Positions 48,992 to 61,810 of a stretch of DNA of 64,000 nt are shown one piece after another (the stretch's first letter is position 1; every line of letters begins with the position of its first letter). The notes beneath the pieces were generated by a model that was not told where the DNA came from, did not search any database, and saw only the letters and a list, made by a program, of their open reading frames with translations. Source of the DNA: Rotaria sp. Silwood1 (taxonomy: Eukaryota > Rotifera > Eurotatoria > Philodinida > Philodinidae); NCBI GenBank assembly GCA_905250075.1, contig CAJNOP010000022.1:1141981-1205980 (forward strand), in the 5' to 3' direction. The position numbers and the translations under genes were made by a program.

Positions 48992-51222
48992 TTTTTTTGT
49001 GCTGTCAGCTGATCTTGTGGAAAGGTGAAAAATGCTAAAAAAATTAGTAAAAACAAAAGAAAACTTTTCTAGAGAACTGTGAGAAGTCATGTTTTTTTTT
49101 GTTTAGATTGATTTAGTTTTCGATATGAATCGGTAAAGAGTTCTATTTGTAATATTCAATGATTTTCATCTATAATATGAAAGAAAAAGTATAGTTATTT
49201 TGTGAAAAAGAATCTCTCATTTCGACATGATATCTGTTTTTATCATCAAACAAAAAGAAAGTTGAACGAATTGAAAGAATTAGTAACAAATAAATACCAC
49301 TCATTTGCCATTCTTATAGAATACTTATCAAAATAATAATCAGAGAAAATAAATACAGAAAGAAACTCATCGATCAGAATTCTACTATTGTTCTATATTG
49401 ATTAAGAATAAGATCAGAGATGCTTTTATACTTAAATAACACTTATAAATATGAAAGTGCGAAAAGCATAATGGATTTCAAGATTTTTGTTTTTATCTTT
49501 ACATATAGACAGTAATATAATATTAAAAATAAAACGAAAATAGAATTGCCGAATTACTGATTCATTTGATGACATATCATATCTATACTACATATTCTGT
49601 ATGGAGTTGCATGATAAACTTACGTTCCTAATGACCCTTGCTTATTAGTGTAGTTAAAGAAACTAGTAAAAGTAAAATAAAAAAAACTTGTTCTTTTTAC
49701 TATTTTTCATTTATCAATTACAATAATAGTTAGTAAGTTTTTCTCTCTCTTATTATCTTTGACGCGTGAAGTTTTTTTTTTTTACAGAGATTGAAGACAA
49801 GAAAAAAAAAGGTATGCATAACAGAAAACTAATGTAAAATCATGTATTTCTTCTCTACTTATGTGTTCATCGAGGTTTAACTAATCAACAGAAGTAAATG
49901 AGTAAATGTGTGATTACTACTGATAAACTACTTTCGTATTTTCTAGTGCGATCTATGAGTAGAACTTGTCTGAACAAATGAATTATGATAAACTATAAAA
50001 ATAAGAATATTCATGTAATACGTGTTTGTTTCACAATGGTAATTCTATAATTTTACTAAGAGAAGAAAATTTTTTTATGCAAAACATACGACATGGAACA
50101 AAAGAAATACTTCAATAAAATATATGTACTTTTTAACATAATTATTTATCCTCACTTCTATGATAATTATTTAAAGTATGAAGTTTACTTTGACAAATTG
50201 TGATAAGCAAAAAAAAATTAATTAAACAAACGTCTTACATTAGAAAAATAGAATCTTAAGATAATCTTTGGTTTTTTTCAAAAGACCGATGACAAGATGA
50301 GATACTTTAACTGATAGGTTTCTATTACTATGATATCTGGATGGTCAGAAATAAATATAACATGTTCTGTGAAAATTTTTTCCAATATTTGATAAAAAAA
50401 AGCGTCTCAAAATAATCCAACATTTGAATTTAAAAAATGTTGTTGACATCCTAATGAGAACGTAAAGTTTCAGTTAACTGCCTTGGAAACAGAAATCATT
50501 TGTAATAAAAGCTAAATATAATACGACTGGTTTCTTTTGGTAAATATTAAATTAGCATTACATACTTTTCCAGATCAATCTCAAATAAATCTAATCATTA
50601 CCTTTGAATGATAAAAAACAGGTAGTCATTTGCTAACTAACATTTCGATCAAGCTTTATGACCTTTTTAATAAAAGATTAGTTCATAAAAAATTTAATTA
50701 TAATGTTAACATTGATTATCTAAGATGTAGCAAAAACAAAAATCTGCACTCACGTGAGGATATATTGTTATTGTTTGACTGTACTTAGTTCTCTTATTAA
50801 GAACAATCAGACTATCGTCAGTCAATTCAATTATGCTAAACACTGTATCAAATAAACTAGAGTATAGATTTATGGAATTGTTTTCATGATAGTATGCAAA
50901 GTAAGTTAATAACAAAGATTGTTCCATACTTAACCATTCCTTATATAGTTCATCGATTGTAAAATAGTAGAAAAATAGATTTAGATAAATTTCTTGTTTT
51001 TTGCTGATATATAATTCTCATTTTTTCTCTTATGTTTATTGTATGCAATAAAAAAGGAGTTTGTCTTTCTTGTTCTTTTTTGGAATTTGCGATTTTTAAT
51101 ATCAGCGAATCAGCTATTCTACTAACAAAAGAAGTCTCACAACTGATTAATCATTGTGCACTCCAAATAATGGGCATCATCTATATTCTAATGAGTTTTG
51201 AATACCTTGAAAAGATTTCACG

Positions 51223-51626
51223 CTGTTAGCTTATTTTTGCCTAGAAACTACAGTTGAGTGGTTTTATTTTCAATCAAACCTGTGTTGCTGCTCCTCAGAA
51301 ACAATGGGAAACTGAAGAATAATTTATTGCAGAACTTTGACCTGTTTGTTTTTCTTTCTATCCTGCAATAAAAACATCGAATCTTGCATGTTGTATACGA
51401 ATGATATGAAGAGCATTCCTATACCATAGATACATCGTAAAATAGGAAAGACGAATAGATCTAAAGTTTTTAAAATAAACTTCTGTTTGAAGTACATTGC
51501 TGTGCAATGTTTCAAGTTGACATTTACAAATCAGTTTTTCTGGTGTTTCTGAGGAGTAACAGCGTCACAACTTTGATTTAAAACATACCATAAAAATGCA
51601 GTATCTCGACAAAAATAAGCTAACAG
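51223..51626. mobile_element. 404-bp terminal-inverted-repeat element
   Basis: The left end, CTGTTAGCTTATTTTTG, is mirrored exactly at the right end (51610-51626). The arms stay alignable with mismatches for about 80 bp, to the CTCCTCAGAAACA block (51293) and its mirror (51545). The middle is unique sequence without a transposase. No clear target duplication is visible. A related arm lies at 29250-29350, so this is a family with several ages of copies. Confidence 0.7.
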
Positions 51627-51737
51627 TGGAAGCTCTTTTCAAAGTGTTCATAACCCATCAAGATCTACATAATGCTTATTATTCCGACCCAAAATCTATT
51701 GATCATTTATGAGACTTCCTTATGATCAAAGGTACTA

Positions 51738-51814
51738 CAGGGTGTTCCAAAAGTCATACTACACTTAGTACTGTCCTATAGCACTAAGTGTAGTGTGACT
51801 TTTGGAACACCCTG
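51738..51814. mobile_element. 77-bp mariner-type mini-MITE
   Basis: Almost the whole element is one hairpin. CAGGGTGTTCCAAAAGTCAT on the left is mirrored on the right with only a few changes, with a 9-bp spacer near 51772. TA at 51736-51737 and 51815-51816 fits Tc1/mariner insertion, and 'CAGGGTGTTCCAAAAG' ends are common in that superfamily. Confidence 0.8.
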
Positions 51815-52698
51815 TATATTAGAAATTCTAAATTCATGATTGTACTATCGATTTTAGCTGATCTCAACATAAGCTAATCAAAAAAGCTTATTTAACATTA
51901 TTGTGAAGAGATAATCTATCAATAACAATAAGATATTAGATCAAAATATAATTACATCAAACAAACTATTTTAACATAATTTTCCAGTATATATATATAT
52001 ATCAATGTAACAAAGTTATTCTGCTTTAATAATCATTTCTTCAGGATGTAGGTACACATTCTCCTCTTTATTCCACGTCTCATCCAAGTATTGGATGCTC
52101 TGTTAATAAGAAAAAAGAAATAATTAAAAGAACTTATTTTAGTAATGTCTGACCTTCTTATTCCAAAGTTCCTGAATGAATAGTAATGTTTTTAGTCTAT
52201 TATATCATAGTGAACAATAGCGTGATGAATTGTCCTATGTATCAGAATCTTACTCGAATCATTTGTTTATTGGTTTTAATTCTCAAGCAATCGTTTAGAA
52301 TATCGTGTCAAATGATTCCTTTTTTTTTTTAATTATCCGAATTGCTTTCGGCCTATTTTAATAATGTTAATGCTATTCAGCTAATAAATTTTTTCAGGTG
52401 AAAATCTTGAGATTATTTATCATGACAAAAGTGAGATTATTTTAATCGTCTTTTTTGTTTTGTTTTTAATAACAAAGAAAACATCAACAAAAGTCAAACA
52501 AGTTAACAATCACACTGACACAACAAAGGGTTTGTATTTTTTTTTCTTTTGTTTTCAAACATTCTCTCTCACACAGCCATGCATATAGATATTAAAAGAA
52601 AAATGGGTCTACGAAGTGATAGTAAAAAAAACCAAAGCAAACAATAATGTTCGAAATTGCTTGAAAAAAATTTTTCTTCTTGTATATTTTTAAATCAT

Positions 52699-55600
52699 CT
52701 AATGATGACGCATATCACGTTGACGAGGTCGTGGTGGTGCCTTAATAATATTATCAATACGTAATACCATTTCAGCTGCTTCAGCTGCACTGATTACAAC
52801 TTGACGTTTAAGATGAAATGATTCAAGGATTCCAAGTTGAGTCATATCAGCAATTGTACCTTTTTCCATATCTAAAAAAAAAGAGCAATATTTCCATAGG
52901 AAAAACCAAAAATAAAAAACTATACCAAGACCAAATGTTGATTTTCCTGCAGTATGAGCGGCACGAAGATTTGCTACTAATTCTGCACTATCATAACCAG
53001 CATTGTCAGCAATGATTGTTGGTAACTAAAGATAAGATTCATCAAAAAGTAGCAGTGATGGTCTATAGGAATATCGACCCAATTGAATTCTAATGATCTG
53101 TTCGTATAGATATAAAGACGAGGATCACAAGTTACCTAGTCTTACACATTTTTCTTGGTCTATGTACTTGTTACTAAGATCAAAATAGATTATATATCGA
53201 TAGATAGACAGTGAGAAATATTTCAAAGACGGGCGACAAATTCAGGTATAATTTGTCTGACAAAAAAATGACGAACATATTTCGGAGTCAAGAAAGTTTT
53301 GTTCAAATAAACTAAAACCACTATTTTTTGACCGATATTCAACAATTTCGGTCGTAATAACCGTCTTTGCAATTAACACATGGAATATTCAGAATCAGTA
53401 TACAAATTGGCGTCGATGTATGTATATATGAAGTTTTTTTGACAACTTTTATCTCTAGTCAAAACTGAAGCCCTTAACTTCTGAGAGCTGCCTTTAAAAT
53501 TCTAGTTGAAAAATAAAAGTTTTCAAAAAAAGTTTGAAGTATATATAGATTGATGTTACTTTTTATGCTGATTCCGAATATGCCATCTGGTTCGAATGTC
53601 AAGATTAAAGATTATTATTATAACCGAAATGGCTGAATATCGATGCACAAATTTCTTTTTTTGACGTTTACGAACAAAACTTTCTTGATTCCAAGCGTCT
53701 TCGAAGCTTTTTCCTGAGAAATCATATATTGATTTGTCGCCCATAAAAAGCTCTATCGATTAGTATAAACCCCACAGTGAGTATACTGTAATGCAATGTA
53801 TACAGCGACTTATACTCGATGTTAGCACTATACTTTAATGATGTTGAACAAAAACTCGGTATTTTTTTACATTTTTGATAAATGATTATTATATAGGTTT
53901 TCTATGTATTTTTCATCGCCTATCTTTCGATATATAATGCATTTAATTTGTATTTAGTAACAAGTATACACGTTAAGAAGCATGTGAAAGGTTTGATCAT
54001 CAAGAATTCGCCTATGTCAGTTTAAAACATTTCAAAAATATTAGCTATACTTTCTACCATCCGTTTCTTTATTTCTACACGAACAGATCATTAAATTGCG
54101 ATTGATTCGATTTTTCTAGCAATCATTAACTCTTGTTTAAATAAAATATTTATTTAGTTACTTGACGAAGTGCATGAGCAAATGATTCGATAGCGACTAA
54201 TTCTTTGCCAGGTGTTTTTTCAGCTAATTGAGAAACAGCCGTTGCCATTAACATTTCCGAAGCACCTTCATTCAAATCAAATTTATTTTTCTTTCAAATA
54301 AAGAAAAAAAAATAAACTAACCTCCTCCATAACAAATACGTGGTTCTTTAACCGTTTGTGATAAAACACAAAGGGCATCATGAATTGATCGTTCGGCTTC
54401 ATCAAGAATTTGTTGTGTGGCTCCACGTAATACAATGGTACACGCTTCACCTTGTGCTACACCTATATATATAAAAAAAAAACAATTTAATATTTTCTCT
54501 TTACTAAACTAAAAACTAAAACCTGAAAATTTAATAAGTTTGTCTTCGCCAATAATCACTTCTTCGATAAGATTGCATTTTCCTAAACGTACTTTATCTG
54601 GCGCATCAAATGTTGAAACGATTTCACCACCTAAATAAACGCATTTTTATTAAAAATATTAATTAAATATTTTTTCTTCTTATTTACCAAGTACTTGTGC
54701 TAATCGTTCAACACCTTCAAAATCTGCATGTTCAATAGCCATAACACCTTTGTCAGCAAATAATTGTTCGGGATAATCATAAATTAATTGTCTAAAAATA
54801 AAACAATATTTCATATAAATAAAAACTATTCTTACATCTTCTTACCGATTAATAAACACATTACAACCATGTTGAAGTATTTTATCAACTTTATCTTTCA
54901 TTTTTTCTTTTTCAGCTAATTCTAATTCAGCTACTTTAGCAACTGAATCAACACGTACACGTGAACCAAATATTTTGATTTTATCTGTATCCATTGGTGT
55001 ATTAGCAATAAGTATACGTGCATTTTCTATACGTTTTGGCATATGAATACCAATACGTTTTTCCAATAGAAAACCTTAAAAATTAAAATATTATATTTAT
55101 TATTTCTATTTATTTAATTTACCTTCTTCAAGATATGAATCACTCAGATTATTTCCTAAACGTTTAATTATTTGTATACCTTGTAAATCAGTTTTACCCT
55201 ATAAAACAAAAACGATTGTATTTATTTCTTTTTATTTCAGAAAGAAAAAAACAAACTTACATGTAATTTTAATACAGCATCAACACATAATTTTGCAAAA
55301 TGATCTTTTTTTGCTTGCAAAATTTTTGAACTAAGTGTTGTACGAGCAATATTCATAAGATCATTTTTAAATAGTTCCAAATTTGAGCTTAATTAAAATA
55401 CAATAAGATTTAAACAGATTTTTCTGTTTTTCATACCTATTATTTTTAGCAATGCCTTCCAAAACTCGAACGGCTTCATTTGTTGCCTTACGCCAACCAG
55501 CAATAATTGTTTGAGGATGAATTTTTTGTGCAAGTAAATTTTCTGTTTCCTATAATAATAATAATTATAAGAAAATTTTATAAGAAAAAAAAAAATTCTA

Positions 55601-56196
55601 GTAAACATACACGAAGAAGTTCACTTGCTAAAACAACAACAGATGTTGTACCATCACCAACTTCATCATCTTGTACTTTTGAAATATCTATTTATTTAAA
55701 AAAATTAATTTAATGAAAAAATAAAATTTTATTGAAAACATACCAACAAGAACTTTAGCTACAGGATTATCAATACCAATTTTTGATAATATTGTTGCTC
55801 CATCGTTTGTAACTAATAATTTACCCGCATCAGGTCCACCACTCATTCTACATTGTAGAATTTTGTCCTACAATAATTATTTATTTAGAAATTCAATATA
55901 ATAACAGAAAAAAAAAACAAACAAATATTCATACCATTCCTTTTGGGCCAAGTGTAGTTTTAATAAGATCACCAACAGCCATGGCTCCAGCAAAAGAAGA
56001 CTAAAAATATTTATTATAAAAAATTTTATTTATTTGTTTCTTTTTAACGTACTAATCGAGCAAGCTCAGATTTTTCTTCTTCGACACCTTGTTTATAAAG
56101 TGGAATTGGATTGAGCGCTGTCTAAATATTTTTTTAAAGAATAATTAATTAAGAAGAAAATCAATTAAACTTTCGTACATTTAAATCTCCACGCAT
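52699..56196 (-). CDS. CCT2: T-complex chaperonin subunit beta (CCT2)
   Basis: Fifteen exons on the minus strand give 542 aa, in one frame throughout. They are 56196-56179, 56121-56053, 56000-55935, 55867-55744, 55687-55611, 55549-55437, 55387-55261, 55198-55123, 55074-54846, 54791-54688, 54630-54523, 54462-54322, 54265-54162, 53025-52926 and 52871-52699. CCT2 is one of eight subunits of the cytosolic TRiC ring that folds actin, tubulin and others with ATP. Group II chaperonin motifs are intact: [18 protein letters not shown], and [16 protein letters not shown] with the catalytic Asp. The apical part includes RIGIHMPKR and later [10 protein letters not shown]. The start [20 protein letters not shown] and the [14 protein letters not shown] tail identify the beta subunit. 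Human CCT2 has 535 aa. Intron 13 (53026-54161) is long and carries a fold-back element; the other introns are 44-103 bp. Confidence 0.95.
53231..53742. mobile_element. 512-bp degenerate fold-back element in a CCT2 intron
   Basis: The ends GGGCGACAAAT and its mirror ATTTGTCGCCC are exact. Further in, TCAAGAAAGTTTTGTTC (near 53290) is mirrored near 53670-53690, and GATATTCAnCnATTTCGGT (near 53333) near 53621-53640. The arms are diverged and carry indels, so the insertion is older than the others. No target duplication could be read with confidence. It lies wholly in intron 13. Confidence 0.7.
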
Positions 56197-56460
56197 TTTG
56201 TTTTTTGTTGATGTTTTCTTTTTGTATAGATCTAAAAGAAAGACGAGAATATACTAATGATATAATATCAGTTCCTATGGAATCCAAATTTGACCGAAAT
56301 GGATGAATGTGTTTCTTTATATATGCCTATGTAAATATAAGCCAATAAGTAGTGTGACATCTATCTGCAAACAAACATGTCTATTACTAAGCAACAGTTG
56401 ATCATAATGCATGTTCGATGATGTCTTTTCTTTTGAGGTGAAATAAAGATTAAGTATTTA
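56197..56460. promoter_or_regulatory. shared promoter region of CCT2 and KATNAL2
   Basis: Only 264 bp separate the start codons of CCT2 (-) and KATNAL2 (+), so the two genes are head to head and must share or interleave promoters. I saw no recognisable TATA box or named transcription-factor site beyond general AT richness. Confidence 0.55.
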
Positions 56461-59400
56461 ATGGCTGAAGCAAATCTTAATTATCAAATAATTAAAACAA
56501 CGCATGCAGCACGTGAAGCTGTAAGATTAATAAATAGAAGAAAAAAAAAAAGTTTCAATAATTAAATATATTATTTAGGATGATCAACGAAATGAAAATC
56601 GAAAGAAGAGTTTAATTATACTTATTCTTCAATGGCTTGCTGATGAAGGGTAAATTGCGTTTCTTTTTTTTTTTTTTTGTATTTTAAAATGGGTTTTTTT
56701 ATTTTGATTAATTTAAGTTATATTGAATCTGCAAGACAATTAGAACGTGAAACAAATCTTGATGTTAGTAAATATGATGTTTGTGATAATATTGATCTTT
56801 ATACAATTATTCAAGAATATGAGTTAGTTATTAAAAAACACAGAGTTGCCATTTTTTTTGTTAAAATTTTCTTTTATTCTTAGATCTTATTTTTATGTTA
56901 AATTTAATCGATATCCAAAATTAACGAAGAAACATGGACCATCAAGTAAGTTTATACCTACTTTTAAATGTTAAATGTAGAGAGAAAAGTTGATTATGTG
57001 CGAGGATATTTCAAATGTTTTATAACACTGGTTTTTTTTATGAATTATATTAGAGTAATGGAATTTTAGTATAATGGCTGCGCTAGAATAAATATCCTTC
57101 TAAGTATTTTATGAATATTGTCGTCACCGTTCATCGTTATGCCTTAATCTTTTTTTCTTTAAAAAAGATTCCCGATTCAATTTTCTAATAGATGATGGGA
57201 AAGTTTTTAGACAAGGCATTTGTTTACTTTTGAAAGTATATCCGACGAGTCAAAAGCTACGAGTTAGAAACACGATTTTGTGTTTCATTCGAAATTGAGC
57301 TTAGAAATTTTGTTTCACAAGGAAGCCTTGATTAGACTAAGAAAAGCTTAAAATAGTTCGTGCCATGTCCGTCTGAAGCTGAGTTTCGACAATTTTATTG
57401 AATTTTGCTATCCGACTTTAAATACTTAACAATAAAACAAATCAAGAAAATTCCACCTGAAACTCCATCATTTGGTGTCAAAAACTTAGTTTGGACGGAA
57501 AGTTTTTGCATTCTCACAATTGTGATTCGAAAATAATAGCTACAGTCTTTATTTATAAATCAGATTGTAAATCAGGAGCTAGTTTACGAAATGCACTATT
57601 TGAAGGCTTTTTGTTTTTCAACAAGGCATCTCAGTTTTCTTTTTTTTTTAAATAGTCGTTTTGGAAAAACCAGCAGTCGTTTTACGTATCAAGAAGCACT
57701 TGAACAAATGCTTAGATAAAAGCTACAGCTTAGTTCAATATCGTAGTTTGTAGAGAAATGTTCACTCTACAACACGATCGGCTCCGATAATTTTTCGTAC
57801 ATTCGAATAAGCACTTTTAACGTTAACAAAAACTTGTTGGTTCATCATTAAAAATGAGTTATTAGCTCTTTCAAAAACTTTCTCACCATTCTTGAACAAA
57901 AATAGATGCAGGATTTCTAAACCCATATTCAAAAAAAAACACAAACTTCTGGTACTAATTCAGTTTTTGATATTTTCTAGCGGATCAAACGTGAACAAAC
58001 GATTTGTCTTAAAACTTCATAATTACCTGTTACAATCACTTATTACAGGTTTTTTGAAAAATATTAAGCAGAAATATTAAATAAACAATATAACGGGGCA
58101 CTAAAAGGTTCAATTTTCAAAAGTTATTTTTTCAGACCAATTCAGCATTTTTCTTCTAGCTTTATACAAATATAATAAGATGACAGAGTACGTTTAAAAT
58201 TATCACTAAGTGCGTTCTTTTTCATGATGTACAGTGAAGTTCGTGTAGGTCGTTTTTTTTTGGCAGAAACATTACCTTATTAAAACGCAGTCAAAGACAC
58301 GTAAAATTTTACTTGTTTTGCATAATGCACTCAAACAAAGACTTCTACTCAAATACAGGCTTTACAGGCTAATGCACTATTCATTTCTCTTGAAATTGAA
58401 ATATAATCTTAACATAATGACTTTTTTATTGATTGATGCCCATCTTCCTGAAAGCTCTAAAATCATTGATACAAAATCGTTATTTTTATAAAACTTGCAA
58501 AAAAAATAATTTATTTTCATGGCAGACATTATTGGAAAAATTTAACTAACCACATTATAAGATAAAACTTTTCAAGTTCTACGAGACTACTGTCTAAATT
58601 TTCTTATTTATTAGTTTAAAAATCCAACAAATATACGTAAACGAACTGTTTTGTTGTATTTTGTGAAAGTTGGTCACACGAGAGTCTCATTATATTATTC
58701 AACTTTACTGAATATTTAGTAGTAAAATTTGCAATATGTTCTCATAGAAAATTGAATCATGAATCTTTAAAAAATAAAGATTAAGGTATTGTGGTATTGA
58801 GAAAATACTTAGAGGAAAATGTATTCTGATGAACCGATTACTTCTCATTCTCTTTTTCTCACAATTTCTCAAATACAAGGCTCAGGCTTTCAGAAATGTT
58901 TTTCGAATATGTACTAATTCTTTTTCATAGTTTTTCTATTTAATAAAAAGTAGCAGATGGTTGAAAAGTATTTTGCCCAAATGTTCATTCATGTTTTAGT
59001 CTCTTAAAAGGAACAACGGATATTGGAAAAGCTTGGTTTAGAATGAAAATGTTGTATAATAGAGTTTGAAAATTGACTTTTTTTTGTATCAATAGTCTCT
59101 TTTATTGCTTATGTTGGGTTTTGTTTTGCATAAAATTGAAAACGAGATTGCTCTCTACACAGTAATATAATAGTCAAGAGTTTCAAAACAATCAATCAGC
59201 AACGGCCGAGCTCACTTTACAAGTTTGCTTTTCATAAAAATTGAGAAAATTGATTAAATTGACATGACGTATGGTTATTAAAATATTTACTGTTGACAAA
59301 TGACTTATAGCAAACAAATCATTAGTATATTATTTTATACAGAAACGTCTGTTCTTCCATCCACTGTATTTGAAATAATGTTTACTTTCATGTTCAGTAA

Positions 59401-61304
59401 TTTTTAGTGGGTGAAAACTTGTCTAAATTTATTTTACGGGTCTCTAAATAATCGGATTATAGCTTCTAAAGCAAAAATCGTAGAGAAATTTTCAAGTCTA
59501 GATTTGGAAACATTAGAAAATTTAATAGAAAAAGCAGATTATTCATATGATGAACAATGATATTATTCAAAAAGTTATTCCTCGAGCTTTCAAATATATT
59601 TGATTACATAATTCTCGATATTTTCCAGCAATAAAAGCACATAAAACTTTTTACCAGCATAGCGAACAAGGAAATTCATTTAATTTCATCTCAAGATGAT
59701 TTATGTTTGATAAAAGATAGAATATTACATCTTGTTATACAACAACTTTGTTGTTACATTGAACTACAAATGTTTTTTTACACAAATGAAATTGTTAATT
59801 GTTTTTTCGTAGACGAATGATATCGATATTTTCATATATATATATATATAACAAATATTCATCATATCTGTAGTCTTTTCCAATGTAGTGATATTCAAAA
59901 CTCACCAACACTTTTAGTAGAGGCAAACTATCAAATCTAATAAAAACGATCGGATATTTCGAAAAGTTTTTGTATCAAAGAAAAAAGAATTCTTTTTTTG
60001 CTAACAAAAAAGTAACTATTAATTTTTGTACTGAATTTTCTTTTCAATATTTAGCCGCAGCATTTATGAATAAATTATCAGCAAAATTTCCCAGGTAAAA
60101 TATTTTTCATTTTTCCAGACATCAGTTTGTTTGTTTTTTTTTTTCGAAATGAAATTCTTTTAGTGCTCAACCATCTAATCGTCGTTCACAAATACCACCA
60201 ATACCCCGTATTATTAGTAATGATACAGAATCTTCTACGAGTCCTTCTAATCGTTTACCATCGGCTGGTGAAGCTCTTCGACGAAATGCAAATACTGGTA
60301 AATTTAATCAACCGAATTCTGATAAATTCAGTGCACATTCAACACCGCCGTCAGGCTTACAAAGACAAACTTCTATAGTGAATAGATATATTTGAAAACA
60401 AAAAAAGATAATATGTTTGTTTGTTTTGTTTTTGTTTTCTAGCAACAACCAATGAATAATGCTAATAATCATTCAACGAATTCACTTGAAGAAATGAGTC
60501 TTTCATTTATGAAAGTTTCTTCAGTTAAATCTTCAACATTACCAATAAATGAACAACAACAACAACAACAATTAAATGGAAATAAGAAAAAAGTAATCAG
60601 ATACATTTAAACTTCTTTATATAGCTGCTAAGAATTCAGGTGTAAAACTTTCATGATAGTTTATTTTTAACTTATTCTAAAGAGCTGGGTTACTATGGGA
60701 GGAACATTAAGACTACTCGTCTTACTTTCCTGTCTTAAAAATTTCATGAAAAAAGACTGCCCACTTACTTCCGTCGTACTGATTAATTATAACTTGTTTC
60801 TTTTTCTTTTTGACAAGAACACTTTTCCTCAACAATATAGAGAAAAAACTAAGTACATGAATATCTCTCATGAATAAACAAAAAAAATATTGAATATTTG
60901 AAATATTTTCTTAGTAAATACTGAACTTTCTTTAATTCATCTTTTCGATTCATAAATATGAATAAGAGATAATTATTAACTTATAATAAACTTTCAACAA
61001 CTAACTAGTCAAACTCATTCTTGTTCCCAACTTGTCCAAAAACAATATTTTAATTGATAAAATACAATGATATTAATTTTTAGAATACTGTAGTCGATTC
61101 ACGTCCTATACCAAATGATACAATGCGTTTGAATGTCACAGACAATATTGATCCAACTGTATGAATATCTTTTAAAATTATGCTAAAATTAAAAAAATTC
61201 ACAATTATTTGTTTTTATTCAACCAGGATCGTCTATTAAAACCATTAGGTGGTTATATTGGTTACACTTCTGAATGGCGTGAATTGGCGGAAGTAATTAC
61301 GCGA
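56461..61304 (+). CDS. KATNAL2: katanin p60-like 2, N-terminal part (AAA+ part not in window)
   Basis: Nine plus-strand exons (56461-56520, 56579-56649, 56718-56822, 56884-56945, 60055-60094, 60164-60377, 60443-60592, 61084-61158, 61227-61304) give 285 codons in frame. Residues 6-60 match the start of KATNAL2: NYQIIKTTHAAREADDQRNE, then a LisH motif (LQWLADEGYIESARQLERET), then VCDNIDLYTIIQEYE and SYFYVKFNRYPK. LisH mediates dimerisation or microtubule association. A disordered Ser/Asn/Gln linker follows (with QQQQQQ), then RLLKPLGGYIG and SEWRELAEVITR, the block just before the AAA+ ATPase in human KATNAL2. The last exon ends in a good donor (gtaagt at 61305), but no Walker A exon appears on this strand before 64000. 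The gene is therefore cut by the window edge or truncated. Intron 4 (3.1 kb) holds no gene I can see. Confidence 0.85.
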
Positions 61305-61810
61305 GTAAGTAAAACAAAAAAATGCCAACTAATGAGTTACTTTTTCCTTTTTTTTTTATAAAAAAAAAAAAACTTTCTGTTTCATCTTTGTCTCATATTT
61401 CATCACATTTCTCTCGTACTCATCATTTTCTGTCCAATCTAGTATAGTTACAAGCACGAAACAAAAAATAATAATAATAACAAAACAAAAAGAAAAAAAA
61501 ACGGCAAAGTTTTTTACGCACATATCGCGTGTCCAAAATAAGAAACACAAAAGAGAGAGAGAGAGAGAAACACCACTGCGTAAGAAATAAAACCACAAGA
61601 GAGTCAAGAGATTGTGCACGGAACAAAAATATATATATATATATATAGATATGTATATACCGTTTTTTTTTCGTCTTTTTTTGTTTCGTTCTCATCATCA
61701 TTCTTCAAACTCTTGGAGACAACACAAAGAAAAAACAACAAAAAAATAATAATAATCATGAAATTTGCTTGTTTGTTTTATACAAAGTCTTGTTCTTTCT
61801 ATTAATATTT
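61305..61810. repeat. low-complexity spacer with microsatellites
   Basis: The stretch contains a (GA)n tract at about 61553-61568, a (TA)n tract at about 61629-61648, and several A or T homopolymers and AAT repeats. It separates the last KATNAL2 exon in the window from the 3' end of the opposing integrase-derived gene. No further coding signal. Confidence 0.6.

Larger units (their letters stand above)
48992..52698. other. intergenic region with two inverted-repeat elements
   Basis: AT-rich sequence with elements at 51223-51626 and 51738-51814. A (TA)n tract lies near 51989. Short frames overlap the elements and look like chance. Confidence 0.5.

Noticed and set aside
57000..60040. A nested gene in the 3.1-kb KATNAL2 intron
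   Set aside because: Short frames near 57762-58080 overlap on opposite strands and match no family; nothing in the stretch shows splice-linked coding.
61356..61805. Several frames of 60-90 codons on both strands
   Set aside because: They are translations of GA, TA and homopolymer tracts.
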